Shown here one piece after another: positions 14,481 to 26,428 of a stretch of DNA of 64,000 bases (the first letter of the stretch is position 1; each line of letters starts with the position of its first letter). The stretch lies in assembly GCA_028023455.1 (NCBI GenBank), contig JAQFVV010006238.1, positions 7,576,572 to 7,640,571 of the forward strand, written 5' to 3'. The notes under the pieces are model-generated. The model ran no database searches and was not told the origin of the DNA. It was given only the letters and a program-made list of their open reading frames with translations. Source of the stretch: Epiperipatus broadwayi (Eukaryota; Onychophora; Udeonychophora; Euonychophora; Peripatidae). Made by a program: the position numbers and the translations under genes.

Positions 14481-16622
14481 TATAATAGTAACTTACAGTT
14501 ATTATTATTGGTCTAACGTGTTTTATCTCTTGTGAAATTATTTATAAATATAAATTTTTATTTGACTATTTTATTATGTAACATATATGTACTATTTATA
14601 TATACATTTAAGTTTTAAATAATACATACCTTAAGCTTTTGAGTAAAATGCCAGATTTGAAGTTAAGAATAAATACTTATATATTTTTTTTATTTTATTA
14701 TTAAATCTTAATGTCAGTGGAACAATTGATAGTTGAGTTAAGCATGAACTTGTATATAACACACGAGCAGATTCATTCGTTCTCTTGATATAAAAAAATG
14801 AAAGAAAAAGAAAATCTTTTCTCTTTAAAAATAGCATTTTTCTTTTATCAATACTACTATTTAACAATTGGAATTTAAATATTAACTTTTCCAAATTAAA
14901 ATAATTTGTGGATTAAAAGTCTGCAAGGAAAATATATTTAATTTTCTACTCAATCTTAAAGGAATAGCAATATAAAAGAAAAGAACGTCTGTTTAAGTTT
15001 TTTGGAAACTATATTGTTTTAATACTTTCGTGATTCTTTGGATATATATAAATTTAAGATAATATATATATATATATATATAGGATAAAACAATGTGTTT
15101 TGAGTAAAACAGCTTTATATCGTAAAGGTTTCGAAACCAACCTTGCATGCTATTTTAAAATATTTTGAAATATTGAATATATAGAACGTCTAGTGATAAT
15201 AGAGAAATGAAGATTAAGAACATCTACATTCGAAAAATATTTATTTTATTTCACATTAATCCGGTCATTGGATGTTATTAACAGTTTATCGTTTAAGGAT
15301 AAATGGAATCATCATTGTACCAATGGATTGGTGATATGCTTCGTAAGAGATCTTCATTGGGATGATGAACTATAGACTTCAATATCTACTCTCAACTCTC
15401 TTATAAATAAGTTTCCTTTATTATTTATTTATATATATTATAATAATGCTTATATTATTTTAATATGTTTATTATTATTATTATTATCTTTATTTCAAAT
15501 TTGGCATCGCATCATATATATCTTAAAAGGAAAATTATATTTATTATTAAATATAATTAATTGAAAGCTTAACATAATTCATCAAATTAGATGAGGGATA
15601 TAAAAAATAGTTATTATTTGACAGATAATTTAAACAGGATTATATTGTGTTTACTACGTAATATTGTAAACGTTTAATGTATTTTTATTTATTAAAAATA
15701 CATATAATATATAAGTTATACAATGGCAAATAATACTTATATATGGGTAATTGTGAAGCATATAAATAAGAACGATAAATAAATTAATAAGTTACATAAA
15801 TTATTAATTTTTGAACCCAGATATTGTTTTTATATATCTGTTAATTTATACTATTTTCTTTAATTTTTGAAAGTTTATTATAGTATTGAGTTTTATCATA
15901 GGGTATTAAATAAAAAAATATCATTATTAATATTCTTTTAAAATGATAAAATTCATCCGTATTTATTTATTAATATTTTATTATCTATTCTATTATATTT
16001 TTTATTGTTTATTAAATATTGATTTGTTAACATGATCTCTTTGTCTAATCATTATTGAATTATATTATATATATGCTAGTATTATAAATATCATATGAAT
16101 AATAGTTATAATTAATGCTTATATAAAGGCATATGAAATAACTTGTTTTGAAATTATTCCTGAAAAGAGCTAATTGCAAATTCTCCGTGAGTTTGAATAT
16201 CGTGGCATAATGGTGACTGAAAGAGGGATGAAAGATGGATGACCTGGTCTAAATTGTATTTAAACTTATTTAAAGATTATTGAGCTAGCATAATAAAGAT
16301 ATATATAATCATGGATTTAGTATTTCATCGATTCATTTCTAGCATTCTACTTGAAGACCCAAAGTCCGATTGTAGTGAAATGCGTATCCTCTTTCTAAGG
16401 AATTTAATCATCTCTTTATATTTAACAAGACCAACTTAGATTTTAAATATAATCCATTCTGTTATATTTGGCGAACCTAACTGTGAAGCATTAAGTTAAT
16501 GATTTCTAAACATTAAATATAATTGATTATATTACAATTAATACATCAACTGGGATGATTAAATGCCGTTCCGTTATATTTGGTGCCTCAACTAAGGCTA
16601 TCAAATAGGCTGTCCCATTATA
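14481..16622 (+). repeat. 5' LTR of the gypsy element
   Basis: 2,142 bp, matching 24,279-26,428 almost base for base. It starts TATAATAGTAACTTACAG and ends GTCCCATTATA, without the usual TG...CA tips. A (TA)n run at 15,060-15,082 is one of the few length differences from the 3' LTR. Near its 3' end it contains two copies of the motif TTATATTTGGYG (16,462 and 16,574) that resemble the LTR-end/PBS junction itself. Confidence 0.92.
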
Positions 16623-16624
16623 TC

Positions 16625-16642
16625 TGGCGACCCAAATGTTAG
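16625..16642 (+). promoter_or_regulatory. Primer binding site candidate
   Basis: TGGCGACCCAAATGTTAG begins 2 nt after the 5' LTR end. It begins TGG, as a site complementary to a tRNA 3' CCA end must. I cannot assign the tRNA. Similar TGG-led motifs occur at 16,469, 16,581 and 16,689, and a separate TGGCGCCC at 17,967. Confidence 0.6.
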
Positions 16643-17105
16643 GGGCTTCGATTAATTAAATCTCATACCCTGTAGACTGCGTTTTATCTGGTGTGCAACG
16701 TTTTAGGCATTGAATCTATAATTTCGATTCATTATATATGATATTTATAATTGCAAGATTAATATAAATAAAAAAAAATGGTAATATATTGTAACATTTA
16801 TTTATATATGTTACAAATATATTGGCATTTGGAAAAGCTAAAAAAGTAAATTTCGATTTTTTTTGATTAGTATAATTTTTGTTAAGAGCGTACAATGAAA
16901 GGTAAATTATTCTTCGATATTTTTTTAATTAGTAATAACGTAATTGGAGAGAACAAAAAAAGAATTCCAAAAGCAAGTAAAAAGATAAGCTAAAAGAAAA
17001 ATATTTCTAGCTAATTAAACATGGCCGAAAACTTGATAAGAAAATAGAGACTTTAGTACATAAAATTTTAAAAAACTGTATAAGATTAGAAAGGCATGGT
17101 ACGAG

Positions 17106-17139
17106 CATGCGCAGAAGCCCTAAAACTGGATATAAAAAG
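17106..17139 (+). promoter_or_regulatory. Candidate internal promoter in the gypsy leader
   Basis: GCATGCGCA, as bound by NRF1-type factors in animals, lies about 20 bp upstream of a TATA box (ATATAAAAAGG). The pair sits at the 5' edge of the only GC-rich patch in the leader. An LTR retrotransposon normally starts its RNA inside the LTR, so a promoter about 500 bp past the mapped LTR end is unexpected (see findings). Confidence 0.45.
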
Positions 17140-18417
17140 GAGGGATCCGGTTGAAGGAGGGTCTTGTTCGTTTTATTTCGCTAGTTGGTCTTGGATAACA
17201 TTTAATATGTCCAAGATCACTCGTCACCGAAGGAATTCGGCAATGTCGCAGTGAACCGGAGCTCCTGAAAACATCAGACCTAATGATGTACCCCAGGAAA
17301 AGCCTTCGTGACCAACTGGGAAATGGACCACAAGAACAAGCAAGAACCGAACGGCCGAGCTCATTATTACAGAAAACTATGCATAGTTCGCTACAACATT
17401 CGTGAATTCACAAAGCTTACCGGTAAGTTAAGAATAATAACCCTGATTGTGACCAAGTTAAATAGTTAAAAAAAAAAAAACTACTCGTGAAAATATAGCT
17501 ATAAAAGGAATCCCGATAGTGACTTTATATTTCTATATGAGAGACTCTTAATTAACCAAGAACTTTTTGCTTATTTTAAATGATATTGATATTTTCTATA
17601 TATTTTCCACCTAAATTAAATGTGTTCTCTCCAAAGTATTAAACAATATTTAACCTAGAAATGTTTTATTTTGTTAGAATAAAAGAGATTATACTTTTAT
17701 CAACTTTTTTTTTTATTGTGCGTTATTAATAGAAGTTATTATTTTTGTTATTAGATTTATTTTAGTGAAATAGGATTTAAGTGTAAGTTACCTTTGCCAA
17801 TATGTTTTAATACGCCAGGGCTAACAATCGTAAAAAAAATATTAATTCTCATTACGGTAGAATTACCGTACAAAATAAAAATATTATAAAAGGATCTTTT
17901 TATTTTCTTTGTTTTACAATTTGCGAGAGGTGCTGGCGGCATATTTCAGCGGATTCTTAGGAATCCTGGCGCCCATAGGAAATAAAATTAAAAGTTGATT
18001 TATGTCTATGGTACAAATTCGTAATCAATTAATAGGCCGGAGTCGATCAGGAAAAATAGCTGTGTTAAGAATAGAAATACAACTTTCTTTTTTTTTCTTG
18101 ATACAGTTTGATCAACTCATGCTCAAATATATATTTGGGGCGTATAGTGGTCTAGTAAAACGGAAAACGATACAATATATAATATGATTTAGAGAGATCA
18201 ATATTTAAATAACTAATTATTAAATTATGTTTTAAACAAGAGTTGAGTGGGATGAAGTTTTATATAGACATAGACATTTAAAAATATACACATATATTAT
18301 TAGAACATCATAAGTATATATAAATAGCATGGGGTGGTAGAGAACTTTACGATATAATATTTGGTTATAAAAATATATATACACTTAAGTAATATTTGAA
18401 TTAAGTTAAAATTTGTT

Positions 18418-20467
18418 ATGCTGCGAAGTGGGAAAATGTTTTCAAACAAAGATATTAAATGCTCTAGTCAAATGCAAGATGATTTGCAAAGTGAACTAAG
18501 TGATGATAGTAATATTATAGAACAATCATCATTAGTACAAGCACCTGGGAGTTCTACAACCATAATTGAATACCCTCAACAAACACCAAGTTTAGATCAA
18601 GTGTTATCTCAAACACAAATATAGTTGATGAAGGTTTAAATCAATCATCTACAATTGAGATTAGTCAATCATCTAATGTTGGAACAATTCAGCAAATGTT
18701 ACAAATGTTTATGAATAAATTAGAGATTTAAAAAGTGATTTGAATCAAAAATTGGATGATAATATTAATAGTTTAAAAAGTGATTTGAATCAAAAATTGG
18801 ATAATAATAGTAAAAAATTAGATAGTTTAAAAAATGATTTGAAGGTTGAAATAACAGGAATTGAAAATAAACTATCTACAAAAATCCAACAATTAAATTT
18901 AAATGTGGATAATGTTAAAAAAGATAACATAGAAATTAAACAAGCATTAAATGATTTAAAGAATGAAATTGATGAAAATAATTCAAAATGTCAACAATGG
19001 TTTAGTGAGTTCCAAGGTGACATAATAGATAAATTTAATGTTAAATGTGATGAAATGTATAAAAATCAAGGAATTTTTAGGGATCAAGTAAAAGAAGAAC
19101 AAAATAAAATACAGAATGAAATCCAAGTAGATAGACAACAAACACAAACAAGAATAGATCAACTATCTACTAAACATAATAATGAGGTAGAATCTCAGAA
19201 TAATGTATTGGAGACTATTGATCATCAACTTAAAACTTTAGAAAATAAAATGAATTCAATAGAAATTAATACAAATATAGACAAAAAGGTATTGGAAAAA
19301 TTAAGGAAAGATACTACTGAAACTTGGAATAGAGTAAATAAAATAAAGGAATCAACTGATAGTAGATTTTTGGTTATTAAAACACAGATATGTAAAAGAA
19401 CACCAACTATAGAAATGCATCAGGTTGAAAATAATGTAAATACTTATAGTTATAATCAAGAACAAAATCATGGTGAAAATCATTTGGAGGTCATTCAAAA
19501 AGATCCACAACAAGTAATTGACTCTGGTGATAGATCAAATTTTCAGTATCATATAATGCCTGAAGTTGAAAATTATCCTAGTAATTTTGAATTAGAAGGG
19601 TTAAACTTAAATACTTATAGGATAAATCATGAAAATCAAACATCAACTTCTCAGTTGAATGTTTTAGAAAAACAAAAGGTATACAACCATTCAATACCAA
19701 GTAGTACAATTAACCAATTTGTTAGGTTAAAAATATTCAAAGGATTTCATAATGAATCTCCGATAGAACATATTAGAAGCCTTAATCTTTATTTTTCCGT
19801 TAACCGTAGTTTATCAGAAGGAGAAAAAGTGATTGTTGCATATAGTCACTTACAAGGAGATGCATTGATGTGGTGGGAGTCTTTATCACAAACTCCATCT
19901 ACTTATATGGAATATCAAGAGTTATTAATTAAAATTTTTTGGAATAGAGATAAACAAGAGGCTTTATTGTACCAAATATTCCAAGATAAGTATAAACAGA
20001 CACCTGGAGAAACCTTGACCAAATTCTTTCGCCGTCAAATAACAAAATTAAGAACACTTAATACTTATCATTTAAGTGAAGGCGAAATGATTAGAATAAT
20101 AAAAAGAAATTTACCACTTAAAATAGAACAATCATTATTGTGTACCAATATAACAAAAATAGAACAAATAGTAGAACTTTTAAATAGTATTGATATGAAT
20201 CAAACCAATTTCTCAATTAGATTACCTGATAAAAAAAAGGAGGAAGCTTCAATCAATACAATATTTTATAATAGAAGGAAAAATAATAGAAATACCAATT
20301 ATTGGAAGGGAAAAACATTTCAAAGGAATATACCTTATGACCCCTCTCCCAAAATGAATCGTGATAATTTAAATAAAGTAAAAATAACTTCTTCTAATAA
20401 TCCAAGAAATTCCCCAAAACCAGGATGTAGTAAAGATATATCTATAGATTCACATAAAACAAACTAA
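18418..20467 (+). pseudogene. gag: gag (frameshifted)
   Basis: The coding trace starts at ATG 18,418 and changes frame twice, after about 18,620 and near 18,720-18,730. From there a 575-codon frame runs to TAA 20,465. The N-terminal half is a long Lys/Asn/Asp/Gln-rich coiled-coil-like region starting with a 45-bp (15-residue) tandem repeat (LKSDLNQKLDDN and LKSDLNQKLDNN). Residues about 330-490 of the long frame match the retrotransposon gag capsid family, with landmarks KIFKGFHNESPIEHI, SHLQGDALMWWESL and ETLTKFFRRQITKLR. The C-terminus is basic and Asn-rich, and no CCHC zinc knuckle is visible. Gag overlaps the open pol frame by 10 nt (20,458-20,467) in the -1 register. I see no canonical slippery heptamer in the gag frame. 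Confidence 0.85.
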
Positions 20468-23400
20468 AAGGGTACTTGAGGAAATGTTCCTCACCTCAAG
20501 AAACCAAATACCCAATGAGGAACTTGAATCAATCTTTTACACGAGAAATCACTAACATGATGTGTTCATGGGAAGATAAAACACCAAATTTTGTTTTACA
20601 AAGTTGCCCTATGATAGAAGTTTTGTTTGAGAGCTTGCTGGTTAAGGCATTATTAGATTCTGGTAGCCAAATTTCTGTCATATCAGAGACATTTTACCAA
20701 AAGATTTTAGCAATAAATCCTAATATCAAAATTTTACCACTGAAATCTATGGAGGTTACCATGGCTAACAGTAGAAAAGCTAAGTTAATCCAAAAACAAA
20801 TTTGGGTTGAGATTAAAATCGGCCAAACAACTCTCTATCATGTATTTTTAATTTTGAATGGTTTGATTCATAATGTTATTTTAGGGGCAGACTTCCTACA
20901 TTTGAACACTTGTGTAATTGATTTCTGTAATAAAACAGTTAAAATTAATGATGAAGTCTTAGAGATGACATTGCTTCCAAGATATGATCAAATTGAAGTT
21001 GACTGTATAACATCTAGCATTCCAGAAACACTTTTAGAGAGTAAACTCGCAGAATCCAACTTGCTTGGAAGTGATGATATATTAAAATTACGATTTGTTA
21101 TAAGAGAATTAAATTCTATTTTCTCAGACATACCAGGAGTGATAAAGGGATTCCAACAGAGAATTAGATTAATTCATGATCAACCATTTCAATCTAAATC
21201 ATATCCTATTCCATACCAATATCGGGAAGATATATCTAAGCAAATTAATAAAATGCTGGATTGGGAAATCATTTCCAAATGCTCTTCACCTTACTGTAAT
21301 CCAGTAGTAACTGTGAAGAAGAAAGATGGGTCGATGAGATTTTGTTTAGATGCTAGACAACTAAATAAAATTACTGTCCCAGACAGAAATATACCATCGC
21401 CCATACATGAATTATTCATGAAATTTGGAAACAAGAAGGTATTTTCCACTTTCGATTTAACCTCCAGCTATTGGCAGATTGAACTTCATCCAGAAGATCA
21501 CCAATATACTGCTTTTCGTTATGAGGGTTTTACATACCAATTTAATAGGATGCCATTTGGATTGATAAATAGTGGTGCAGGTCTAATCAGGTGTTTGGAT
21601 AAGACTTTATCTCCTGAGGTAAAACAAATCATAATTATTTAAGTGGATGATGTAATTATTGCATCCACCACAGTTGAAGAACACCTTCAACATTTATCTA
21701 TATTTTTTAAAGAGTGTTTTCTGAAAGGTATAAAAATTAACTTCAGGAAGAGTACTTTAGTTTCCAACCAAGTAGTCTTCTTAGGTCATATTGTTGGTTG
21801 CAATGGGATAAGACCTCATGCAGAGAAGATCTCTGCCATTCAAAACTTTCCTAAATCATCTATTGGAAAACAAATTAGATCATTTTTAGGCCTATGTAAT
21901 TTTTACAACCGTTTCTATCAGAAGTTCTCAGACCACATGGAACCGTTGCTAAAATTGATTAGAAAAGATGAACGTTGGAAATGGACTGAAGAACAAGACC
22001 GTGCATTTGAGAATATTAAAACAGGGTTTTTAAAGTTAACTATGTTAGCTTTCCCTGATTTTAATAAACCATTCATTGTTCAAACAGATAGTAGTGGTTT
22101 TGGATTAGGGGTAACACTGTCCCAAATCCAAGAGGATGGCCAGCCAGGTGTCCTCTACTTTATTAGCCGGCTCTTGAAAGGTCCAGAAATAAATTACATG
22201 GTTACAGAGAAGGAAGCACTAGCAATAGTCTGGGCTTTCCAAAAATTTTGACAAATGCTACTCGGATCAGAGGTGATAGTGATCACTGATCACAAAAGCC
22301 TTGAATTTCTTAATCACAGTTATCTGACTAATAGTCGTCTAGTTAGATGGAGTTTACTACTACAGGAATTTAATTACACTGTGCATTATTGCAAAGGATC
22401 CGAGAATATCGTTGCTGATGTGCTTAGTCAAAATCCATGTAGATCAGAACAAAATCATTTGATGGTAGACAATGCCTACATTACAAATGTCAATGTGATG
22501 GCTGATAGTAATGTAGAGAATGAGTTGGAAAACTTACCAGAGATACAATTTAATGACCCAGAATTAAACCCAATTATAAAAGTTTTATTAGGGGAGGAAG
22601 TTTTGGATGCACCTAAAGATCTTAACCATTTTAAATTAGAACAACAGGTCTTACTACATAAAGTGAATGATAATGTTGATGAGTGGAGGACAATAATACC
22701 AAAAGTCTTTACGTGACCCACTCATAAAATACGTACACTGTCTATACGGGCATTATGGTGCTCATAAGACAGAACATACCCTTAAGAATTGGTTTTACTG
22801 GCCAAAAATGTATAAAGACATCTTGAAATCACTCCAGGATTGTCTAATTTGCTTAAGAGCTAAGTCAGTAAACCAAAATTATATTAATTCAATTAATTCT
22901 ATCATTCCAGAAAGGCCAAACGAGATCTTAGCAATTGACTATTATGGGCCTTTGCCTCCATTCAACAAACAAAAATATTTATTAGTCACTTATGATCTCT
23001 TTTCCAAATATGTTGCTGCTTACCCGATACCCCAAGCCAATGCTAAACATACAATCAAAGTATTGAGTACTCTCCAATTTCCAATGATAGGAAAGCTGAA
23101 AACCATACTAACTGATCATGGTACACCTTTTCTATCTAAGGAATGGAAGAAATGGGTAGATATATCAAAAATAAAACATGTGTTAATCTCTATTAGGAAT
23201 CCACAATCAAATCCATGTGAACGTATTATGCGGGAGCTTGGACGTTTGTTTAGGACCTATTTAGAAGAGGAGCACAAGGGTTGGGTAAAGCAGACAAAAT
23301 GTGTAGTAGACTATATCATTTGGAGTTTAAATGAATCTACAGGATTCTCACCCATCGGACTACACTTTCATCAAATTATACCTATATTATTTAAAAAATA

Positions 23401-23724
23401 TAAACCTATTATTAATGAACCCAAAATAAATGGAGAAAATGATATTTTACAAGCTCATAAACAACTTGTTAAAATGGCAAATAATAGAAGTCAGAATAAA
23501 AAAAATGTATTTATGAATTTAAAGTTGGAGATAAAGTTTTGATAAAGACTTTCCATCCCAGCAAACCATTGGAGAATAAATACCATAAATTCTTCAATAC
23601 ATATGAAGGACCTTATACTATCGTTAAAAGGGCAGGTCCAAATGCATTTTGGATTAACCAAGAAGGAGAGATTCATGGTACATACAATTCATGAATTTTA
23701 AAACCATATTTTGGCTGCTTATAA
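20458..23724 (+). pseudogene. pol: pol: protease-RT-RNase H-integrase (stops and frameshifts)
   Basis: The frame opens at 20,458, and the first start-like codon is TTG 20,476. Protease: LLDSGSQISVIS, active-site Asp codon 20,656. RT: DGSMRFCLDARQLNK, STFDLTSSYWQIELHPED and FNRMPFGLINSGAG, then the VDD box at 21,643. RNase H: acidic residues in QTDSSGFG (22,087), TEKEALAIVW (22,207), ITDHKSLEF (22,287) and VADVLSQNP (about 22,410). Integrase: H-X4-H (22,736 and 22,751) and CLIC (22,841); catalytic Asp 22,937, Asp 23,114 and Glu 23,219 give D-59-D-35-E spacing. The C-terminal GPY/F region reads YEGPYTIVKRAG. Damage: TAA 21,640 replaces the residue before VDD; TGA 22,249; one-base frameshift at about 22,706-22,709; frameshift in the A-run 23,497-23,505; TGA 23,692. 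It resembles gypsy/412-type pol, but I do not assign a clade. Confidence 0.93.
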
Positions 23725-24263
23725 TATTTTATAAAGAAATGAGGTGAAGACCAAGATAAGAATTGGGCAGTGTAAACCATACGGTTGTATAAAAAATAAT
23801 AATAATAGTGATCAATGTAAAGAGAAGTATAGTTAAAAACATTAGCTTTGGTGAGGGTATTCTTTAATGCCTTAAAATAATTAAAACCATAGAGTCAATT
23901 CATATTTATAAAAGGATACTCTAGTATTTATTTAGTCCTTTTCAAATCCATAAGTCTTAAAGAAGCAGGAATAAGGCTAGTAAATATATTTGTGGTCCAA
24001 GAAGGAAACACATTATTTTTTTTTATTTTTTTTTTTTTTTATAAAAAAAAAAATATTAACCCATCAAAGTCCTTAATTTTTTTTATTTTTGATCATTATC
24101 ACAAGAATAAAATAGCCCAAGTATTAGGAAGATATAACAGTTAAAAAAAAAAAAAATTCAACCCTTCATAAAATCCAACTATAAATGCAATTAAACTATA
24201 AGAATATACTAAAATAGTTGTAAGTGTTTAAAATTTTAACTTAAATTAAAATTTTAAATTTCC
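23725..24263 (+). other. Gypsy 3' non-coding region
   Basis: No env-like ORF. It holds long T and A homopolymers, including a T14-ATA-A10-type potential hairpin near 24,028-24,053 and A13 near 24,144, and leads into the purine tract. Confidence 0.6.
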
Positions 24264-24278
24264 GAAGGGAAGGGGAAA
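24264..24278 (+). promoter_or_regulatory. Polypurine tract
   Basis: GAAGGGAAGGGGAAA directly abuts the first base of the 3' LTR. This is the expected plus-strand primer position in LTR retrotransposons, and it fixes the LTR 5' boundary. Confidence 0.85.
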
Positions 24279-26428
24279 TATAATAGTAACTTACAGTTAT
24301 TATTATTGGTCTAACGTGTTTTATCTCTTGTGAAATTATTTATAAATATAAATTTTTATTTGACTATTTTATTATGTAACATATATGTACTATTTATATA
24401 TACATTTAAGTTTTAAATAATACATACCTTAAGCTTTTGAGTAAAATGCCAGATTTGAAGTTAAGAATAAATACTTATATATTTTTTTTATTTTATTATT
24501 AAATCTTAATGTCAGTGGAACAATTGATAGTTGAGTTAAGCATGAACTTGTATATAACACACGAGCAGATTCGTTCGTTCTCTTGATATAAAAAAAACGA
24601 AAGAAAAAGAAAATCTTTTCTCTTTAAAAATAGCATTTTTCTTTTATCAATACTACTATTTAACGATTGGAATTTAAATATTAACTTTTCCAAATTAAAA
24701 TAATTTGTGGATTAAAAGTCTGCAAGGAAAATATATTTAATTTTCTACTCAATCTTAAAGGAATAGCAATATAAAAGAAAAGAACGTCTGTTTAAGTTTT
24801 TTGGAAACTATATTGTTTTAATACTTTCGTGATTCTTCGGATATATATAAATTTAAGATAATTATATATATATATATATATATATATAGGATAAAACAAT
24901 GTGTTTTGAGTAAAACAGCTTTATATCGTAAAGGTTTTGAAACCAACCTTGCATGCTATTTTAAAATATTTTGAAATATTGAATATATAGAACGTCTAGT
25001 GATAATAGAGAAATGAAGATTAAGAACATCTACATTCGAAGAATATTTATTTTATTTCACATTAATCCGGTCATTGGATGTTATTAACAGTTTATCGTTT
25101 AAGGATAAATGGAATCATCATTGTACCAATGGATTGGTGATATGCTTCGTAAGAGATCTTCATTGGGATGATGAACTATAGACTTCAATATCTACTCTCA
25201 ACTCTCTTATAAATAAGTTTCCTTTATTATTTATTTATATATATTATAATAATGCTTATATTATTTTAATATGTTTATTATTATTATTATTATCTTTATT
25301 TCAAATTTGGCATCGCATCATATATATCTTAAAAGGAAAATTATATTTATTATTAAATATAATTAATTGAAAGCTTAACATAATTCATCAAATTAGATGA
25401 GGGATATAAAAAATAGTTATTATTTGACAGATATCTTAAACAGGATTATATTGTGTTTACTACGTAATATTGTAAACGTTTAATGTATTTTTAATAAATA
25501 AAAATACATATAATATATAAGTTATACAATGGCAAATAATACTTATATATGGGTAATTGTGAAGCATATAAATAAGAACGATAAATAAATTAATAAGTTA
25601 CATAAATTATTAATTTTTGAACCCAGATATTGTTTTTATATATCTGTTAATTTAAGCTATTTTCTTTAATTTTTGAAAGTTTATTATAGTATTGAGTTTT
25701 ATCATAGGGTATTAAATAAAAATATATCATTATTAATATTCTTTTAAAATGATAAAATTCATCCGTATTTATTTATTAATATTTTATTATCTATTCTATT
25801 ATATTTTTTATTGTTTATTAAATATTGATTTGTTAACGTGATCTCTTTGTCTAATCATTATTGAATTATATTATATATATGCTAGTATTATAAATATCAT
25901 ATGAATAATAGTTATAATTAATGCTTATATAAAGGCATATGAAATAACTTGTTTTGAAATTATTCCTGAAAAGAGCTAATTGCAAATTCTCCGTGAGTTT
26001 GAATATCGTGGCATAATGGTGACTGAAAGAGGGATGAAAGATGGATGACCTGGTCTAAATTGTATTTAAACTTATTTAAAGATTATTGAGCTAGCATAAT
26101 AAAGATATATATAATCATGGATTTAGTATTTCATCGATTCATTTCTAGCATTCTACTTGAAGACCCAAAGTCCGATTGTAGTGAAATGCGTATCCTCTTT
26201 CTAAGGAATTTAATCATCTCTTTATATTTAACAAGACCAACTTAGATTTTAAATATAATCCATTCTGTTATATTTGGCGAACCTAACTGTGAAGCATTAA
26301 GTTAATGATTTCTAAACATTAAATATAATTGATTATATTACAATTAATACATCAACTGGGATGATTAAATGCCGTTCCGTTATATTTGGTGCCTCAACTA
26401 AGGCTATCAAATAGGCTGTCCCATTATA
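24279..26428 (+). repeat. 3' LTR of the gypsy element
   Basis: 2,150 bp, about 99% identical by eye to 14,481-16,622. Differences include a longer (TA)n near 24,863-24,886, scattered transitions such as TTTCGAAACC/TTTTGAAACC, and a variant stretch at about 25,492-25,500. It ends CCATTATA, then ATATATATAG of the flank. Confidence 0.92.

Larger units (their letters stand above)
16623..18417 (+). other. Gypsy 5' leader with promoter-like and intron-like signals
   Basis: 1.8 kb lie between the 5' LTR and gag, which is long for a gypsy leader. A GC-richer block (17,090-17,430) holds an NRF1-like GCATGCGCA (17,106-17,114) and a TATA-like GGATATAAAAAGG (17,127-17,139). A consensus splice donor CGGTAAGT lies at 17,420-17,427. 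A pyrimidine-poor acceptor ATTTCAG ends at 17,949, followed by TGGCGCCC at 17,967. Several short ATG-led frames precede gag. A transcript starting near 17,160 and spliced 17,423/17,950 is possible, but this is inference. Confidence 0.5.
14481..26428 (+). mobile_element. Complete Ty3/gypsy LTR retrotransposon (defective ORFs)
   Basis: About 11.9 kb in total. Two near-identical direct repeats (14,481-16,622 and 24,279-26,428) flank gag and pol in the order gag, protease, RT, RNase H, integrase, which defines Ty3/gypsy. Several features fix the ends. A purine tract touches the start of the 3' LTR. TGGCGACCC starts 2 nt after the 5' LTR. The LTR tips are inverted (TATAATAG and CCATTATA). ATAT on both flanks could be a 4-bp target duplication, though this is weak in such AT-rich DNA. 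By eye the LTRs differ at about 12-15 sites, roughly 99% identity, so the insertion is fairly young. There is no env-like ORF between integrase and the purine tract. The element landed next to a Penelope-like fragment on its right and about 420 bp from an older gypsy relic on its left. Confidence 0.9.

Noticed and set aside
16320-16640. A CRISPR-like or satellite array from the TTATATTTGG motifs
   Set aside because: The spacing is irregular (112, 44, 64 bp) and spacer sequences do not repeat; an origin from the LTR-end/PBS junction explains them better.
20440-20480. A -1 ribosomal frameshift slippery site between gag and pol
   Set aside because: The frames overlap by 10 nt in the -1 register, but no X-XXY-YYZ heptamer in the gag frame is visible, so only the overlap is reported.
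22476-22721. 81-codon minus-strand frame inside pol
   Set aside because: Shadow of the pol coding strand.
23725-24263. Possible env gene of the gypsy element
   Set aside because: No open frame of useful length, and no signal peptide or membrane segment between integrase and the purine tract.
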